The translations under genes were made by a program, and so were the position numbers. A model generated the notes under the pieces. That model saw only the letters and a program-made list of their open reading frames with translations, was not told the DNA's origin and did no database searches. Positions 37,018-45,639 of a stretch of 64,000 bases of DNA are shown here, piece by piece; positions within the stretch are counted from its first letter, which is position 1; every line of letters starts with the position of its first letter. Source of the stretch: Dokdonia pacifica (GTDB lineage: Bacteria > Bacteroidota > Bacteroidia > Flavobacteriales > Flavobacteriaceae); NCBI RefSeq assembly GCF_900188275.1, contig NZ_FZNY01000004.1:402263-466262 (forward strand), read 5' to 3'.

Positions 37018-37821
37018 TTAATGACTATCTCCTTCTTCTTTGGCTTTTAATAAGTTCTTTTGATACCTTCCTTGTACGATGTCTATAAGTACCAGTGTGA
37101 TAATTACAAAGTAGAAAGTCGTTTTACTCATGTGGGTAACTGGGTTTCCGAAAAATGATAATTTTCCAATTTCTCCACCTTCAGAGAGTAACATAATCCC
37201 TACAATAAGAAGAATAAAAAGTCCGAGTACTTCATACATTCTGTTTTTCTGAAGGAAGTTTGATACTTTATCTGCCATAACAATCATTAAGATTCCTCCA
37301 GCTATAATAGCTATAGACATTAAGATCATCTGTGCTTTAAATTCCATGCCACTAGTAAGTGCCATAGCGCTCAAGATAGAATCAAATGAGAAGACAAGGT
37401 TCATAACAACAATCCAAAAAATTATTTTTCCTACAGAGGAGCGTTTTGCTTCCGTCGCTTCATGTTCTTTAATAAGCATCATATGCCAAATTTCTTTGAT
37501 TGCTGTATAGATAATAAAGATCCCTCCAGCCAGAACAATAATACTGTGTACATTAAAAGAGAATTCAATAATATTATTGCCTTGTACAGTGATGAAAGGG
37601 TCTTGGAAATATTGTATGACAGACATCAATACAAAAAGTAATATAATACGTAATACAATTGCCATTCCTACACCGAGTCTACGTACATAGCTTTGCTTTT
37701 CGGCAGGTGCTTTTTTAGACTCTAGTGAGATGTATAAGAGATTGTCAAATCCTAATACAACTTGTAAAAGAACGAGCATTAATAAAGTGAATAAACTGTC
37801 TAGGGTAAAAAGACCTTCCAT
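37018..37821 (-). CDS. TerC family integral membrane protein
   Basis: A 267-aa protein with about seven transmembrane helices. The TerC signature LLQVVLGFDNLLYISLESKK near the N-terminus carries the intramembrane Asp, and a second acidic block MNLVFSFDSILSAMALTSG lies in the middle; both are conserved in TerC/Alx transporters. Family members export manganese (Alx, MeeY/MeeF) or confer tellurite resistance; here metal export is the likelier role, by inference. It is a single gene with no tellurite-resistance neighbours and no visible yybP-ykoY riboswitch upstream. Confidence 0.9.
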   Translation of the reverse strand: MEGLFTLDSLFTLLMLVLLQVVLGFDNLLYISLESKKAPAEKQSYVRRLGVGMAIVLRIILLFVLMSVIQYFQDPFITVQGNNIIEFSFNVHSIIVLAGGIFIIYTAIKEIWHMMLIKEHEATEAKRSSVGKIIFWIVVMNLVFSFDSILSAMALTSGMEFKAQMILMSIAIIAGGILMIVMADKVSNFLQKNRMYEVLGLFILLIVGIMLLSEGGEIGKLSFFGNPVTHMSKTTFYFVIITLVLIDIVQGRYQKNLLKAKEEGDSH

Positions 37822-38568
37822 GATGGGTTAGTTGATTTTAGATTGTTAAGATGATGTGTAAATATAAATAATTGAGTACGTATTCAGATAATATCATTTA
37901 AAAATATGTGTACTGCTATTTCTACTAGTCTTGATATCATGTAAATGTTACACAATTACATTGTATTCTTTCAAGTGTATATAGAAAATAGAGTAATATT
38001 CTAATTTAGAGTAATACGCTATTTTTATACCTCCCTCAATCCCTACTTTCTAGGAGGGAAGTGTTTATATTTTGTGTTTTAGTATTTCAAATGTATTTAG
38101 AGAAGAGTTTTCCCTCCTAAGAAGGAGGGCTAGGGAGGTGTGACTTTTGAGAAAGTAAAAACCTTAGTCATCTCGATCCTTCGACTTCGCTCGGGATAAA
38201 CTTTTAGGAGAGATCACACAAGTAGCTCAAGTATAATTTGTGAATACTGTTATGCGATTTCTCGTCACTCGTACCTCGTTCTGTCGAAATGACGCTAGTA
38301 TACATTTTCGCGAAAGCGGTGACTTCGATACAATTTTAGCTATACACGATGTTTCTATCTAACATCACTCAGTCATCTATATCTAGTCTATTTTCTTTTT
38401 TCTATATTCTATGATCTCTTTTCTGAAAAATTAATGTGCTTCTAGGTATATGTGTAACGGAAAGTTTTTAAAAAATCAAAAAGGAAAAGTTCTGATTTTT
38501 TAAAAAACGACCACCTAGATTAGAATTTTACAATACTTCGTCGTTCGTACCTCCAACTTCGTACTTCC
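37822..38568. other. 747-bp intergenic region with several inverted repeats
   Basis: No gene. It holds three structured parts. First, a large imperfect inverted repeat: ACCTCCCTCAATCCCTACTT at about 38030-38049 pairs with AGAAGGAGGGCTAGGGAGGT at about 38120-38139, and a nested TAGGAGGGA/TCCCTCCTA pair lies inside. Second, a stretch from 38165 to 38340 with dyads such as CTTCGACTTCGCTCGGGAT and a half-palindrome TTTTCGCGAAAGCGG at 38306. Third, a 15-16-bp stem GTTTTTAAAAAATCA/TGATTTTTTAAAAAAC at 38464-38508, which may terminate transcription in either direction. The sequence looks like a stack of repeat elements. Confidence 0.6.
38464..38508. repeat. AT-rich inverted repeat downstream of polA
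   Basis: Arms GTTTTTAAAAAATCA and TGATTTTTTAAAAAAC match except for one extra T, around a ~14-nt purine-rich loop. It lies 60 bp beyond the polA stop codon (polA is on the minus strand) and could be a weak terminator. Confidence 0.5.
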
Positions 38569-41412
38569 TTAATGTGCTTCTAGCCAGTTATGACCCAATC
38601 CTACTTCTACGTCTAAGGGAACATTCATTTTAAATGCATTTTCCATTTCAGTTTTGATAAGGGTTTTCATTGTTTCTAACTCTTCATTAGGAACATCAAA
38701 CACCAATTCATCATGCACCTGAAGTAGCATTTTGGTTTGGTAGTCGCTGTTTTCAAGTTTCTCATAAATATTGATCATGGCAAGCTTAATAATATCGGCA
38801 GCACTTCCTTGTATGGGAGCATTTACCGCATTACGCTCGGCAGCGCCACGTACAATGGCATTTCCAGAATTGATATTTTTTAAATAACGACGTCTGTCTA
38901 ATACGGTTTTTACATACCCATTATCACGTGCAAAATCTACTTGCTCACTCATGTAATTGCGAAGCTTTGGATAGGTTTTGTAATAGGTGTCTATCAATTC
39001 TTTAGCCTCTGATCGTGAAAGATCTGTCTGATTACTTAATCCAAATGCAGATACCCCATAAATGATTCCGAAGTTCACTGTTTTGGCATTGCTACGTTGC
39101 TCACGCGTTACTTCATCTAGAGGTACATTAAATACTTTGGCAGCGGTAGAGGCATGAATATCTTCTCCGTCTTGAAATGCTTTGATCATCGTTTCCTCTT
39201 CACTTAAAGCAGCGATAATACGTAACTCTATTTGAGAGTAATCGGCAGCGAGTAAGGTGTGGTTTTCATTACGCGGAATAAATGCTTTACGCACTTCACG
39301 GCCACGTTCTGTACGAATCGGAATATTTTGAAGATTTGGATTGTTAGAACTTAAACGCCCTGTAGCTGCTACCGTTTGCATATAATCGGTATGCACACGA
39401 TGATCTATTCCTACCTGTGTTGGCAAGGCATCTACATAGGTAGATTTTAGTTTAGTAAGTCCTCTATAATCTAATATCTTCTGGATGATTTCATGATCTT
39501 TTGCTAGATAAGAAAGTACATCTTCTGCTGTAGAATACTGACCTGTTTTGGTCTTTTTAGGTTTGTCTACCAGCTTCATTTTATCAAAAAGGATTTCTCC
39601 TAATTGTTTTGGTGATCCGATATTAAATTCTTCACCAGCTTCAGCATAAATCTCTGAGGTGAGACGTGTGATATCTGCTTCTAGTTCTTCAGAAAGTTTC
39701 TCTAGAAAGTCAACATTTAGATTGATCCCTTCCAATTCCATAGCGGCCAGCACACGTAGTAATGGAATCTCAATGTCATCAAATAATTTCCTTGTTCCTG
39801 CTTCGTCTAGCTCTTTTTCAAAATGCTTTTTAAGCTGTAATGTAATATCTGCATCTTCTACGGCATATTCTGTTTGCTGATCTAATGGGACCTGACGCAT
39901 AGAAAGCTGATTCTTTCCTTTTTTTCCAATCAGTTCTGTAATAGATACAGGTGTATAATTGAGATAGGTTTCTGCAAGCACATCCATGTTGTGTCTCATG
40001 TCAGGATTGATGAGGTAATGTGCGAGCATGGTATCAAAGAGTTTTCCTTTTACAGTAACTCCATACTTGGCAAGTACTTTAAGATCGTATTTTAGGTTTT
40101 GCCCTATTTTTTCAATGCTTTCAGCTTCAAAAAATGGAAGTATTTCTTGAATCAATTCTTTTACTTGTTCCTGATCTTCTGGAAAGGGAATGTAAAAACC
40201 TTTTCCCACTTCCCAAGAAAATGCAATCCCTACTAGCTCAGCTGTAAGTGGATCAAGACCCGTTGTTTCGGTATCAAAACAAACGGAAGTTTGCCCCATA
40301 AGGCTATTCATAAATAGCTTTCGCGAAAGCGGACTATCCACACTTTGATATACATGTGGTGTATCTTTGATTGTTTTTCTGGTAGATCCAGCTTGCATAC
40401 TGTCTGTAATGGCCTCACTATCTCCTCCAAAAAGAGAAAACTGTCCTTCACCTGCGGCAGGTTTTGGCGCTTGTTTTTTGGTGGCTGTAGTCGTGGTAGG
40501 TGGTGGTGCTTCTCCAGAAAATATTTTTACGAACTGATCTTTCATACGTCTGAATTCCAGTTCGTCAAATTTCTTACCTACGGCTTCAGCATCTGGTTCA
40601 GAGAGTTCATAATCTGATGCGTCAAAGGTTACATCACAATCTAGCATAATAGTAGCTAGTTGTTTTGAAAGTAATCCAAGCTCAGCATTTGCCTCGACTT
40701 TTTCTTTCATCTTCCCTTTAAGCTGATCTGTATTTTCAAGTAACCCTTCCATAGAGCCATATGCGGCAATAAACTTTTTAGCCGTTTTATCACCTACACC
40801 AGGTAAGCCAGGAATATTATCACTAGCATCTCCCATCATTCCTAAGTAGTCAATGACTTGTTCTGGACGTTCTACCTCAAAACGTTTTTGTACTTCTGGA
40901 ATTCCCCAGATTTCAATACCATTCCCCATTCGGGCAGGTTTGTACATAAATATATTTTCAGATACTAGCTGTGCATAATCTTTATCTGGTGTAACCATAT
41001 ACACTTTGTATCCTTCTTTTTCGGCTTGTTTTGATAAGGTTCCTATAAGATCATCTGCTTCTACACCTTCACGTTCTACAATAGGAATGTGCATGGCTTT
41101 TAAAATTTCCTTAATATGAGGAACGGCTATTTTTATAGCTTCAGGAGTTTCGTCACGATTTGCTTTATACTCGGGGAAGGCTTCAACGCGAGCGCTACTA
41201 CCTCCTTTGTCAAAGGCAACGGCCAGATGATCAGGGCGTTCTCTTCGTATAACGTCAAAAAGACTATTTGTAAATCCCATAATGGCGCTTACATCCATTC
41301 CAGAACTGGTGATTCTAGGGTTCTTTATAAGTGCGTAATAACCTCTAAATATGAGTGCAAAGGCATCGAGTAAAAAAAGTCTTTTTTGTGTGTTTTCTTC
41401 AGTATTGGTCAC
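38569..41412 (-). CDS. polA: DNA polymerase I
   Basis: A 947-aa repair and Okazaki-fragment polymerase with all three activities. The 5'-3' exonuclease/FEN domain is residues 1 to about 290 (LFLLDAFALIFRGYYAL, VEADDLIGTLSKQA, GDASDNIPGLPGVGDKTA). A Pro/Thr/Gly-rich linker follows (about 300-345). The 3'-5' exonuclease (about 365-550) keeps the catalytic Asp-Glu pair in CFDTETTGLD, so proofreading is probably active. The polymerase domain (about 570-947) has DYSQIELRIIAALS, RSNAKTVNFGIIYG and LLQVHDELVFDV. Length is normal. The palindrome at 40317-40330 encodes L-S-R-K-L at about residues 361-365, at the boundary between linker and exonuclease. A second palindrome lies just upstream of the start. 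Confidence 0.98.
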   Translation of the reverse strand: MTNTEENTQKRLFLLDAFALIFRGYYALIKNPRITSSGMDVSAIMGFTNSLFDVIRRERPDHLAVAFDKGGSSARVEAFPEYKANRDETPEAIKIAVPHIKEILKAMHIPIVEREGVEADDLIGTLSKQAEKEGYKVYMVTPDKDYAQLVSENIFMYKPARMGNGIEIWGIPEVQKRFEVERPEQVIDYLGMMGDASDNIPGLPGVGDKTAKKFIAAYGSMEGLLENTDQLKGKMKEKVEANAELGLLSKQLATIMLDCDVTFDASDYELSEPDAEAVGKKFDELEFRRMKDQFVKIFSGEAPPPTTTTATKKQAPKPAAGEGQFSLFGGDSEAITDSMQAGSTRKTIKDTPHVYQSVDSPLSRKLFMNSLMGQTSVCFDTETTGLDPLTAELVGIAFSWEVGKGFYIPFPEDQEQVKELIQEILPFFEAESIEKIGQNLKYDLKVLAKYGVTVKGKLFDTMLAHYLINPDMRHNMDVLAETYLNYTPVSITELIGKKGKNQLSMRQVPLDQQTEYAVEDADITLQLKKHFEKELDEAGTRKLFDDIEIPLLRVLAAMELEGINLNVDFLEKLSEELEADITRLTSEIYAEAGEEFNIGSPKQLGEILFDKMKLVDKPKKTKTGQYSTAEDVLSYLAKDHEIIQKILDYRGLTKLKSTYVDALPTQVGIDHRVHTDYMQTVAATGRLSSNNPNLQNIPIRTERGREVRKAFIPRNENHTLLAADYSQIELRIIAALSEEETMIKAFQDGEDIHASTAAKVFNVPLDEVTREQRSNAKTVNFGIIYGVSAFGLSNQTDLSRSEAKELIDTYYKTYPKLRNYMSEQVDFARDNGYVKTVLDRRRYLKNINSGNAIVRGAAERNAVNAPIQGSAADIIKLAMINIYEKLENSDYQTKMLLQVHDELVFDVPNEELETMKTLIKTEMENAFKMNVPLDVEVGLGHNWLEAH
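40317..40330. repeat. GCTTTCGCGAAAGC palindrome, copy 6 (coding, frame LSRKL)
   Basis: A perfect copy in polA, read in a different frame from the AFAKA copies, at the junction between the interdomain linker and the 3'-5' exonuclease. Confidence 0.85.
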
Positions 41413-41428
41413 TTGGAAGGAATTTTTA

Positions 41429-41448
41429 TACGCTTTCGCGAAAGCGTA
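41429..41448. repeat. TACGCTTTCGCGAAAGCGTA palindrome, copy 7 (upstream of polA)
   Basis: A 20-bp perfect palindrome 17 bp upstream of the polA ATG, within its presumed leader. At this position it could form a leader hairpin or bind a protein. Confidence 0.87.
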
Positions 41449-41545
41449 ATTATGCTACATCCAAATGTAAGAAGATGAGGGCAGAAATTATAGTGGTGTT
41501 AATAAGTAGTTATTCTATTTATAACAGTGCTGGTATTAAGCGCTC

Positions 41546-41989
41546 TTATTCTTGACTTTCAGCAAATCGTTTAAAGTTTTCCATCCATTTATACGCTTGT
41601 TTCTTAAATAAAGATGGGAATAAAAGCATCATGAGTTTTGGCATAATCCAACTTACTCTGGTGTATTCGCCTTCAGTTTTGTATTCAGTTTGGGTGTCAT
41701 TTATAGGGATGAAAGAAGTCTTTAATGTATTATCCATATGCATATGATGGTAGGTTGCTTCAATGGAATGGGGTAGTTGGTTATCAACAATAGTTTCTGT
41801 TAATTCCATTTTTCTTTTTCCTTGTGCCAAGTAGATTTTAGAAATGGCTCCATTTTCTCCTTCGGTACCTTTTGTAAGTTCTTTTTTTTGAAAGCCTTCT
41901 TGCCATTCTTTTAGATTATTTGTGTCGGCAAATAATGCGGCTAGTTTTTCATAAGGTTGATCAATAATAATAGTTCCTCCAAATTTCAT
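41546..41989 (-). CDS. SRPBCC (START/polyketide-cyclase-like) family protein
   Basis: A 147-aa soluble protein with the helix-grip pattern of the SRPBCC superfamily: TIIIDQPYEKLAALFADTNN at the N-terminus, LKEWQEGFQKKELTKG, a central beta-sheet (KMELTETIVDNQLPHSIEATY) and the long C-terminal helix FKKQAYKWMENFKRFAES. Members bind hydrophobic ligands; the ligand here is unknown. It is a single gene, 133 bp upstream of polA on the same strand, and probably independent. Confidence 0.85.
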   Translation of the reverse strand: MKFGGTIIIDQPYEKLAALFADTNNLKEWQEGFQKKELTKGTEGENGAISKIYLAQGKRKMELTETIVDNQLPHSIEATYHHMHMDNTLKTSFIPINDTQTEYKTEGEYTRVSWIMPKLMMLLFPSLFKKQAYKWMENFKRFAESQE

Positions 41990-42055
41990 AAGATTTCATT
42001 TTAAGAGTGATACAATGCCATGTAATGGATATGTAACCTATTTGTTTTTTGATAT

Positions 42056-42172
42056 TTGGGCGTGTCCTTCATCCTGAAAAAGTTCAGGAATCAGGTCGGG
42101 CTTTTCTTTGCAATTCCTCGCCTTCCCTTAAGGTCAGGCTGTGGGATTTTCATTGCAATCCCTCACGCAAAA
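42056..42172. repeat. Intergenic repeat of the flavobacterial TTGGGCGTG type
   Basis: About 117 bp beginning TTGGGCGTGTCC and containing GGTCGGGCTTTTC and GCAATCCCTCACGCAAAA. From memory, similar sequence (TTGGGCGTGCCC ... GTCGGGCT ... CCCTCACGC) is scattered in intergenic regions of many Flavobacteriaceae. Internal dyad: CCTGAAAAAGTTCAGG forms a 5-6 bp stem. No coding potential. Only one copy is in this window, so repeat status relies on recollection. Confidence 0.45.
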
Positions 42173-42222
42173 TAGTGGTGTTCAAAAATATGATAGATTA
42201 CATATCCATCTGAAAGTAGTAA

Positions 42223-43407
42223 TTATTTTTTAATTAATTGTCCGCTATATAGTTGTTTTGAATCATTGCTGATAGTGTATATATAGTTTCCTGTTGCCAT
42301 TTCTGAAATATCAATAGATTGTTTAAGGGTTGTATTTTCTGGCGAGATGTCTCGTATGTCCATTACAACCTTTCCTACCATGTCAATGATTTTAATGGTG
42401 ATATTATTTGTGTTTATAGGGAGTTCTGTTTCGATAGTAAATACATCTGTTACTGGGTTAGGATATGTTTTTACTTGGTTGATGCCTAAATCAGTGTCAT
42501 TTACAGATAAAGTAATATCAATTTGTCTCAATATTTGAGGATTGATAACCGCGCCATCTAATGGAACTGCGCAGTTTACAAAAATGGTCGTTCCGTCATC
42601 AGATACGGCAATACCATTTGGGGTAGAAAAGGTAGCAGTTTCTCCTGCTCCGTCATCATTACCACGAACACCCGTTCCTGCGAGGTCAGTCATAACAGGA
42701 TTATCTATGTTTAGGTAAAAAATTTGATGCCCACCATAACTGGCTATATAAAGGTTTCTTGTATTTGGGTCATAATCTATATGTCCATTTCCTGAAAAAG
42801 TTTCTCCTATTTTAGTGATGGTGCCATCTGGTGTGATCTTTATAATATCTGGATTGGCAAAGTTAGAGACATATAGGTTGTCATCTTCATCTACAGTGAT
42901 TCCATTTGGACATGTAAACATATCTCCCGATGCAAATTGGGTAGAGGTTCCATCTGGGGTTACTTTACGTATGGTATTATTTCCACAATTACAGACGTAA
43001 AAGTTGTCGTTACTATCAAAAACAATCCCAACGGGCGCAACAATACCTGTAGCGGTAACTAATATTCGTTCACCATCTACGATCTTGTAAATAGCACTAG
43101 CTCTTATGTCAGATTGATATAAGGTACCTTCACTATCAAAGTCATTACCAGATGCTCCAATAAAATCGGTTGCATATACGGTTAGATTTAAATCTGTGTC
43201 TAATTGTAATATATTATTTGGAATACCATCAGGATCTGCCATTCCTAAAAAATCTCCAAAGTCTGCAATAAAAAGGTTTCCTTCAGAGTCTATAGAGATC
43301 CCACCACTTCCACTAAATTCAGAAGTAATTGTTGTGACGACTACTTCATTTTGTGCATATATCCATAGTGTAGTCATACAAAGTAGCGTACATAATAATT
43401 TTTTCAT
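42223..43407 (-). CDS. NHL-repeat secreted protein with T9SS type A sorting domain
   Basis: 394 aa. The signal peptide is residues 1-18 (ends IYAQ). A six-bladed NHL/SMP-30-like propeller spans about 25-300, with repeated blades such as GISIDSEGNLFIADFGD, GIVFDSNDNFYVCNCGNNTIRKV, GITVDEDDNLYVSNFANPDIIKI and GIAVSDDGTTIFVNC. The C-terminal 80 residues are a type A sorting domain: VKTYPNPVTDVFTIET, IKIIDMVGKVV and the final GNYIYTISNDSKQLYSGQLIKK (last 22 residues; key end YSGQLIKK). The propeller may act as a lactonase-like enzyme or binding module; no catalytic residues can be assigned. It lies 126 bp downstream of an AraC-type regulator gene. Confidence 0.88.
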   Translation of the reverse strand: MKKLLCTLLCMTTLWIYAQNEVVVTTITSEFSGSGGISIDSEGNLFIADFGDFLGMADPDGIPNNILQLDTDLNLTVYATDFIGASGNDFDSEGTLYQSDIRASAIYKIVDGERILVTATGIVAPVGIVFDSNDNFYVCNCGNNTIRKVTPDGTSTQFASGDMFTCPNGITVDEDDNLYVSNFANPDIIKITPDGTITKIGETFSGNGHIDYDPNTRNLYIASYGGHQIFYLNIDNPVMTDLAGTGVRGNDDGAGETATFSTPNGIAVSDDGTTIFVNCAVPLDGAVINPQILRQIDITLSVNDTDLGINQVKTYPNPVTDVFTIETELPINTNNITIKIIDMVGKVVMDIRDISPENTTLKQSIDISEMATGNYIYTISNDSKQLYSGQLIKK

Positions 43408-43533
43408 GATTTTACGGTTTTAAAGTTTATAGAGGCTAAGGAAGATCAAATGCGAGCATACCTTGTAATTGCTTATAAACATTAACAAGCGTACATGTAA
43501 GGTTTTATAGGTGTTTACGCGCTTTTTGGAGTA

Positions 43534-44625
43534 CTAATTTTTAGTTCTGTACGATGTCGGAGTTGTGCCCGTATGCTTTTTGAAAGCTTTGTAAAAAGAA
43601 ACTCGATTATTGAAGCCTGAAGAAAAAATAATATCAGTGATGGTTAGATCTTGATTGTTTGTAAGTAATTGTTTTGCCTCTTCAATTCTGTAGCTATTTA
43701 CAAAATCAAAGAAACTAGCGTCAAAGTATTCATTAATGATTTGAGAAGTGTGATGTCTAGAAAGGTTTAGTTCTTGTGCTACATCATTTAAGCGTAATTC
43801 TGTATTCAAATAGGGTTTGTTATTTTCAAAGTAATGGGCAAGTGTTTTTTTGAGTTCCAGCGCATGGTTTTCGGTAAGACCGGTTTTTTGGTATTTTTTA
43901 AAAGGAAGTACTTGATCTATAGATAATCCTTCAAAAATCTCTGGTTGCTTGAATCCAAAATAAGAAATCGATGCAATAAAAAATATAATCACATACATAA
44001 TTATATAATCATGTTGTGTGTCTATAACACCTAGATAGGATAAGATATAATAAGAAAGCATCGCTATTACATAACAAGCAAAAGAGCCTAAGGTCCAATA
44101 AAACCATTGTTTTTTGTTATATCCTACATGAATATTTTTAAATGACAGATAGGTGTATATAGTGTAGAAAATCATGGTGCCTGCACAAAGGGGAAGTATA
44201 AAATCTGTATAACGGATGTATTGTCCAACAAGTTGATTTTTTAACACCTCTAATTTTTCTATAGATGAGAGCTTGTAAATGGGTAGGTATAACCAAATAA
44301 TACAAATGGTGGGAATAAGATGTATAAGGTCGCTAATCTGTAATTTTTTCTTTCTTATCACTTTCCTTGCATAAATGTACATAAGTGGAGGATACAGTGT
44401 CCATATAATGGCTAGCAATCCATAAAACATAATATATTCTAATTGATATAAAAGTGTAGACCAATACAGTACATTATAGGTTAGGTTGCAAGCAAATAAG
44501 ACAAGAAATAAGCTTAGTATTCTATTAGAAAAAGAATCTCCCTTTTTTCGAAAGAAGAAAAAAACAGCAACTGCTAATGCTTGAAATGCAAAAAAAAGAA
44601 AAAATAATTCCCAAATATTTAGCAT
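43534..44625 (-). CDS. AraC family regulator with N-terminal membrane domain
   Basis: A 363-aa membrane-anchored transcription regulator. Seven predicted TM helices fill residues 1 to about 235, and the last 100 residues form two AraC-type HTH motifs: LRLNDVAQELNLSRHHTSQIINEYF, then LTITDIIFSSGFNNRVSFYKAFKKHTGTTP, the typical second-helix signature (GFNNRVSFYKAFKK). Such 7TM-AraC proteins are common in Flavobacteriia and probably sense a ligand in or at the membrane. The NHL-repeat gene 126 bp downstream on the same strand is a plausible target or operon member. Immediately upstream (44718 onwards) lies the tandem-repeat locus. Confidence 0.92.
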   Translation of the reverse strand: MLNIWELFFLFFAFQALAVAVFFFFRKKGDSFSNRILSLFLVLFACNLTYNVLYWSTLLYQLEYIMFYGLLAIIWTLYPPLMYIYARKVIRKKKLQISDLIHLIPTICIIWLYLPIYKLSSIEKLEVLKNQLVGQYIRYTDFILPLCAGTMIFYTIYTYLSFKNIHVGYNKKQWFYWTLGSFACYVIAMLSYYILSYLGVIDTQHDYIIMYVIIFFIASISYFGFKQPEIFEGLSIDQVLPFKKYQKTGLTENHALELKKTLAHYFENNKPYLNTELRLNDVAQELNLSRHHTSQIINEYFDASFFDFVNSYRIEEAKQLLTNNQDLTITDIIFSSGFNNRVSFYKAFKKHTGTTPTSYRTKN

Positions 44626-44717
44626 ATAGATAGGTGTTTAATTACTGCAGACCTGCTAAACAAAATACGCATTTTTATAGAATATTAATGTTTCTGATGG
44701 TTGACTAAATAAATAAA

Positions 44718-45130
44718 GCCAGGTAAGATGCTATGAGTAAAGAAACCGCTCGAGATTAATATAAGTATCCTTGAATATTTAGAACACTCGCGACCCCAAT
44801 TGATTTGGGATAAGTAAATAAAATAACGGTTTGTTGAGTTATATAAATAAAGAAAGCCAGGTAAGATGCTATGAGTAAAGAAACCGCTCGAGATTAATAT
44901 AAGTATCCTTGAATATTTAGAACACTCGCGACCCCAATTGATTTGGGATAAGTAAATAAAATAACAGTTCGTTGAGTTATATAAATAAAGAAAGCCAAGC
45001 AAGATATTATGAGTAAAGAAACCGCTCGATAATGATATAAGTATCCTTGAATATTTAGAACACTCGCGACCCCAATTGATTTGGGGGAGTAAATAAAATA
45101 ACGGTTTGTTGAGTTATATAAATAAAGAAA
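44718..45130. repeat. Three tandem 138-bp direct repeats
   Basis: Units start with GCCA at 44718, 44856 and 44994, and a truncated fourth start at 45131 (spacings 138, 138 and 137 bp). Each unit contains AAGAAACCGCTCGA, AAGTATCCTTGAATATTTAG and CACTCGCGACCCCAATTGAT and ends in AGTTATATAAATAAAG. Units 1 and 2 are nearly identical; unit 3 differs by several substitutions and ends GGGGGAGT rather than GGGATAAGT. The repeat starts inside what is a complete terminator hairpin at 45128-45152; units 1-3 keep only one arm. Open frames crossing the units are low-complexity by-products of the repeat. Confidence 0.93.
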
Positions 45131-45222
45131 GCCAAGCAAGATGCTTGGCTTTCACCCCAAATCATAATTGATTATTTAAAAGTCAATTACAACAGTCTTA
45201 AATGTCTTTTGCCACAAGGGCG
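45116..45222 (-). ncRNA. Candidate small RNA (promoter-terminator bounded)
   Basis: On the minus strand, a -7 box TATATTTG (45227-45234) is followed after about 75 nt by a perfect intrinsic terminator (45128-45152) with a U-rich tail. The ~105-nt transcript would begin near CAGACGCCCTTGTGGC. It has no convincing open frame with a start near the 5' end. The tandem units just downstream look like duplications of its 3' end and trailing sequence. I cannot match it to a known RNA family from memory. Confidence 0.45.
45128..45152 (-). terminator. Terminator of the candidate small RNA
   Basis: AAAGCCAAGCA and TGCTTGGCTTT form a perfect 11-bp stem with a 3-nt loop. On the minus strand it is followed by CTTTATTTAT. 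Confidence 0.85.
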
Positions 45223-45226
45223 TCTG

Positions 45227-45234
45227 CAAATATA
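45227..45234 (-). promoter_or_regulatory. -7 promoter box TATATTTG of the candidate small RNA
   Basis: A perfect TAnnTTTG on the minus strand. No TTG at 17-23 bp spacing was found. Confidence 0.5.
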
Positions 45235-45240
45235 ATAGAA

Positions 45241-45639
45241 AATTATAAAATACTCATTATTAGAGCTTGATTATCTTTAGTTACGTGTTATTTATAGTAT
45301 AACGACGGTTTTTCAGTAATCGTATTTTGTTAAAATAATTTTTTACTTGTTAATAGTTAAACAGCTGATATTCAATTAATTATAATTTTTAAATTATTTT
45401 AAAAATACAATTATTAAGTTTTATTTTTATTTTCAGATTTTTTTTAACGAAGAGCTAAAATACAAGTTTTTAAATGGTTACTGTCGCATATTTGTGCTTT
45501 TAATTTTAAATTATGAGTTGATAAAGCACTTTTGTGGACAAAATTTCCTTACAACGATTATTATGGTAATTTAATCTGAGTATTTTTTACCGAAAGTGTA
45601 TAGTGTTAAAAATTAAATTATTTGCAATTCACTTAAAAT
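45241..45639. other. Very AT-rich intergenic stretch
   Basis: About 400 bp downstream of the glycosylasparaginase gene, dominated by A and T runs (around 45340-45470). No coding frame, hairpin terminator or repeat that I can support. Confidence 0.5.

Noticed and set aside
37822-38020. yybP-ykoY manganese riboswitch upstream of terC
   Set aside because: No recognisable riboswitch core is visible in the AT-rich leader.
44685-45139. Two overlapping minus-strand open frames with repeated protein sequence
   Set aside because: They exist only because the 138-bp unit is divisible by three and lacks stops in those frames; composition is unlike the neighbouring proteins.
44718-45150. CRISPR array
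   Set aside because: The repeat unit is 138 bp with no unique spacers, and no cas genes are nearby.
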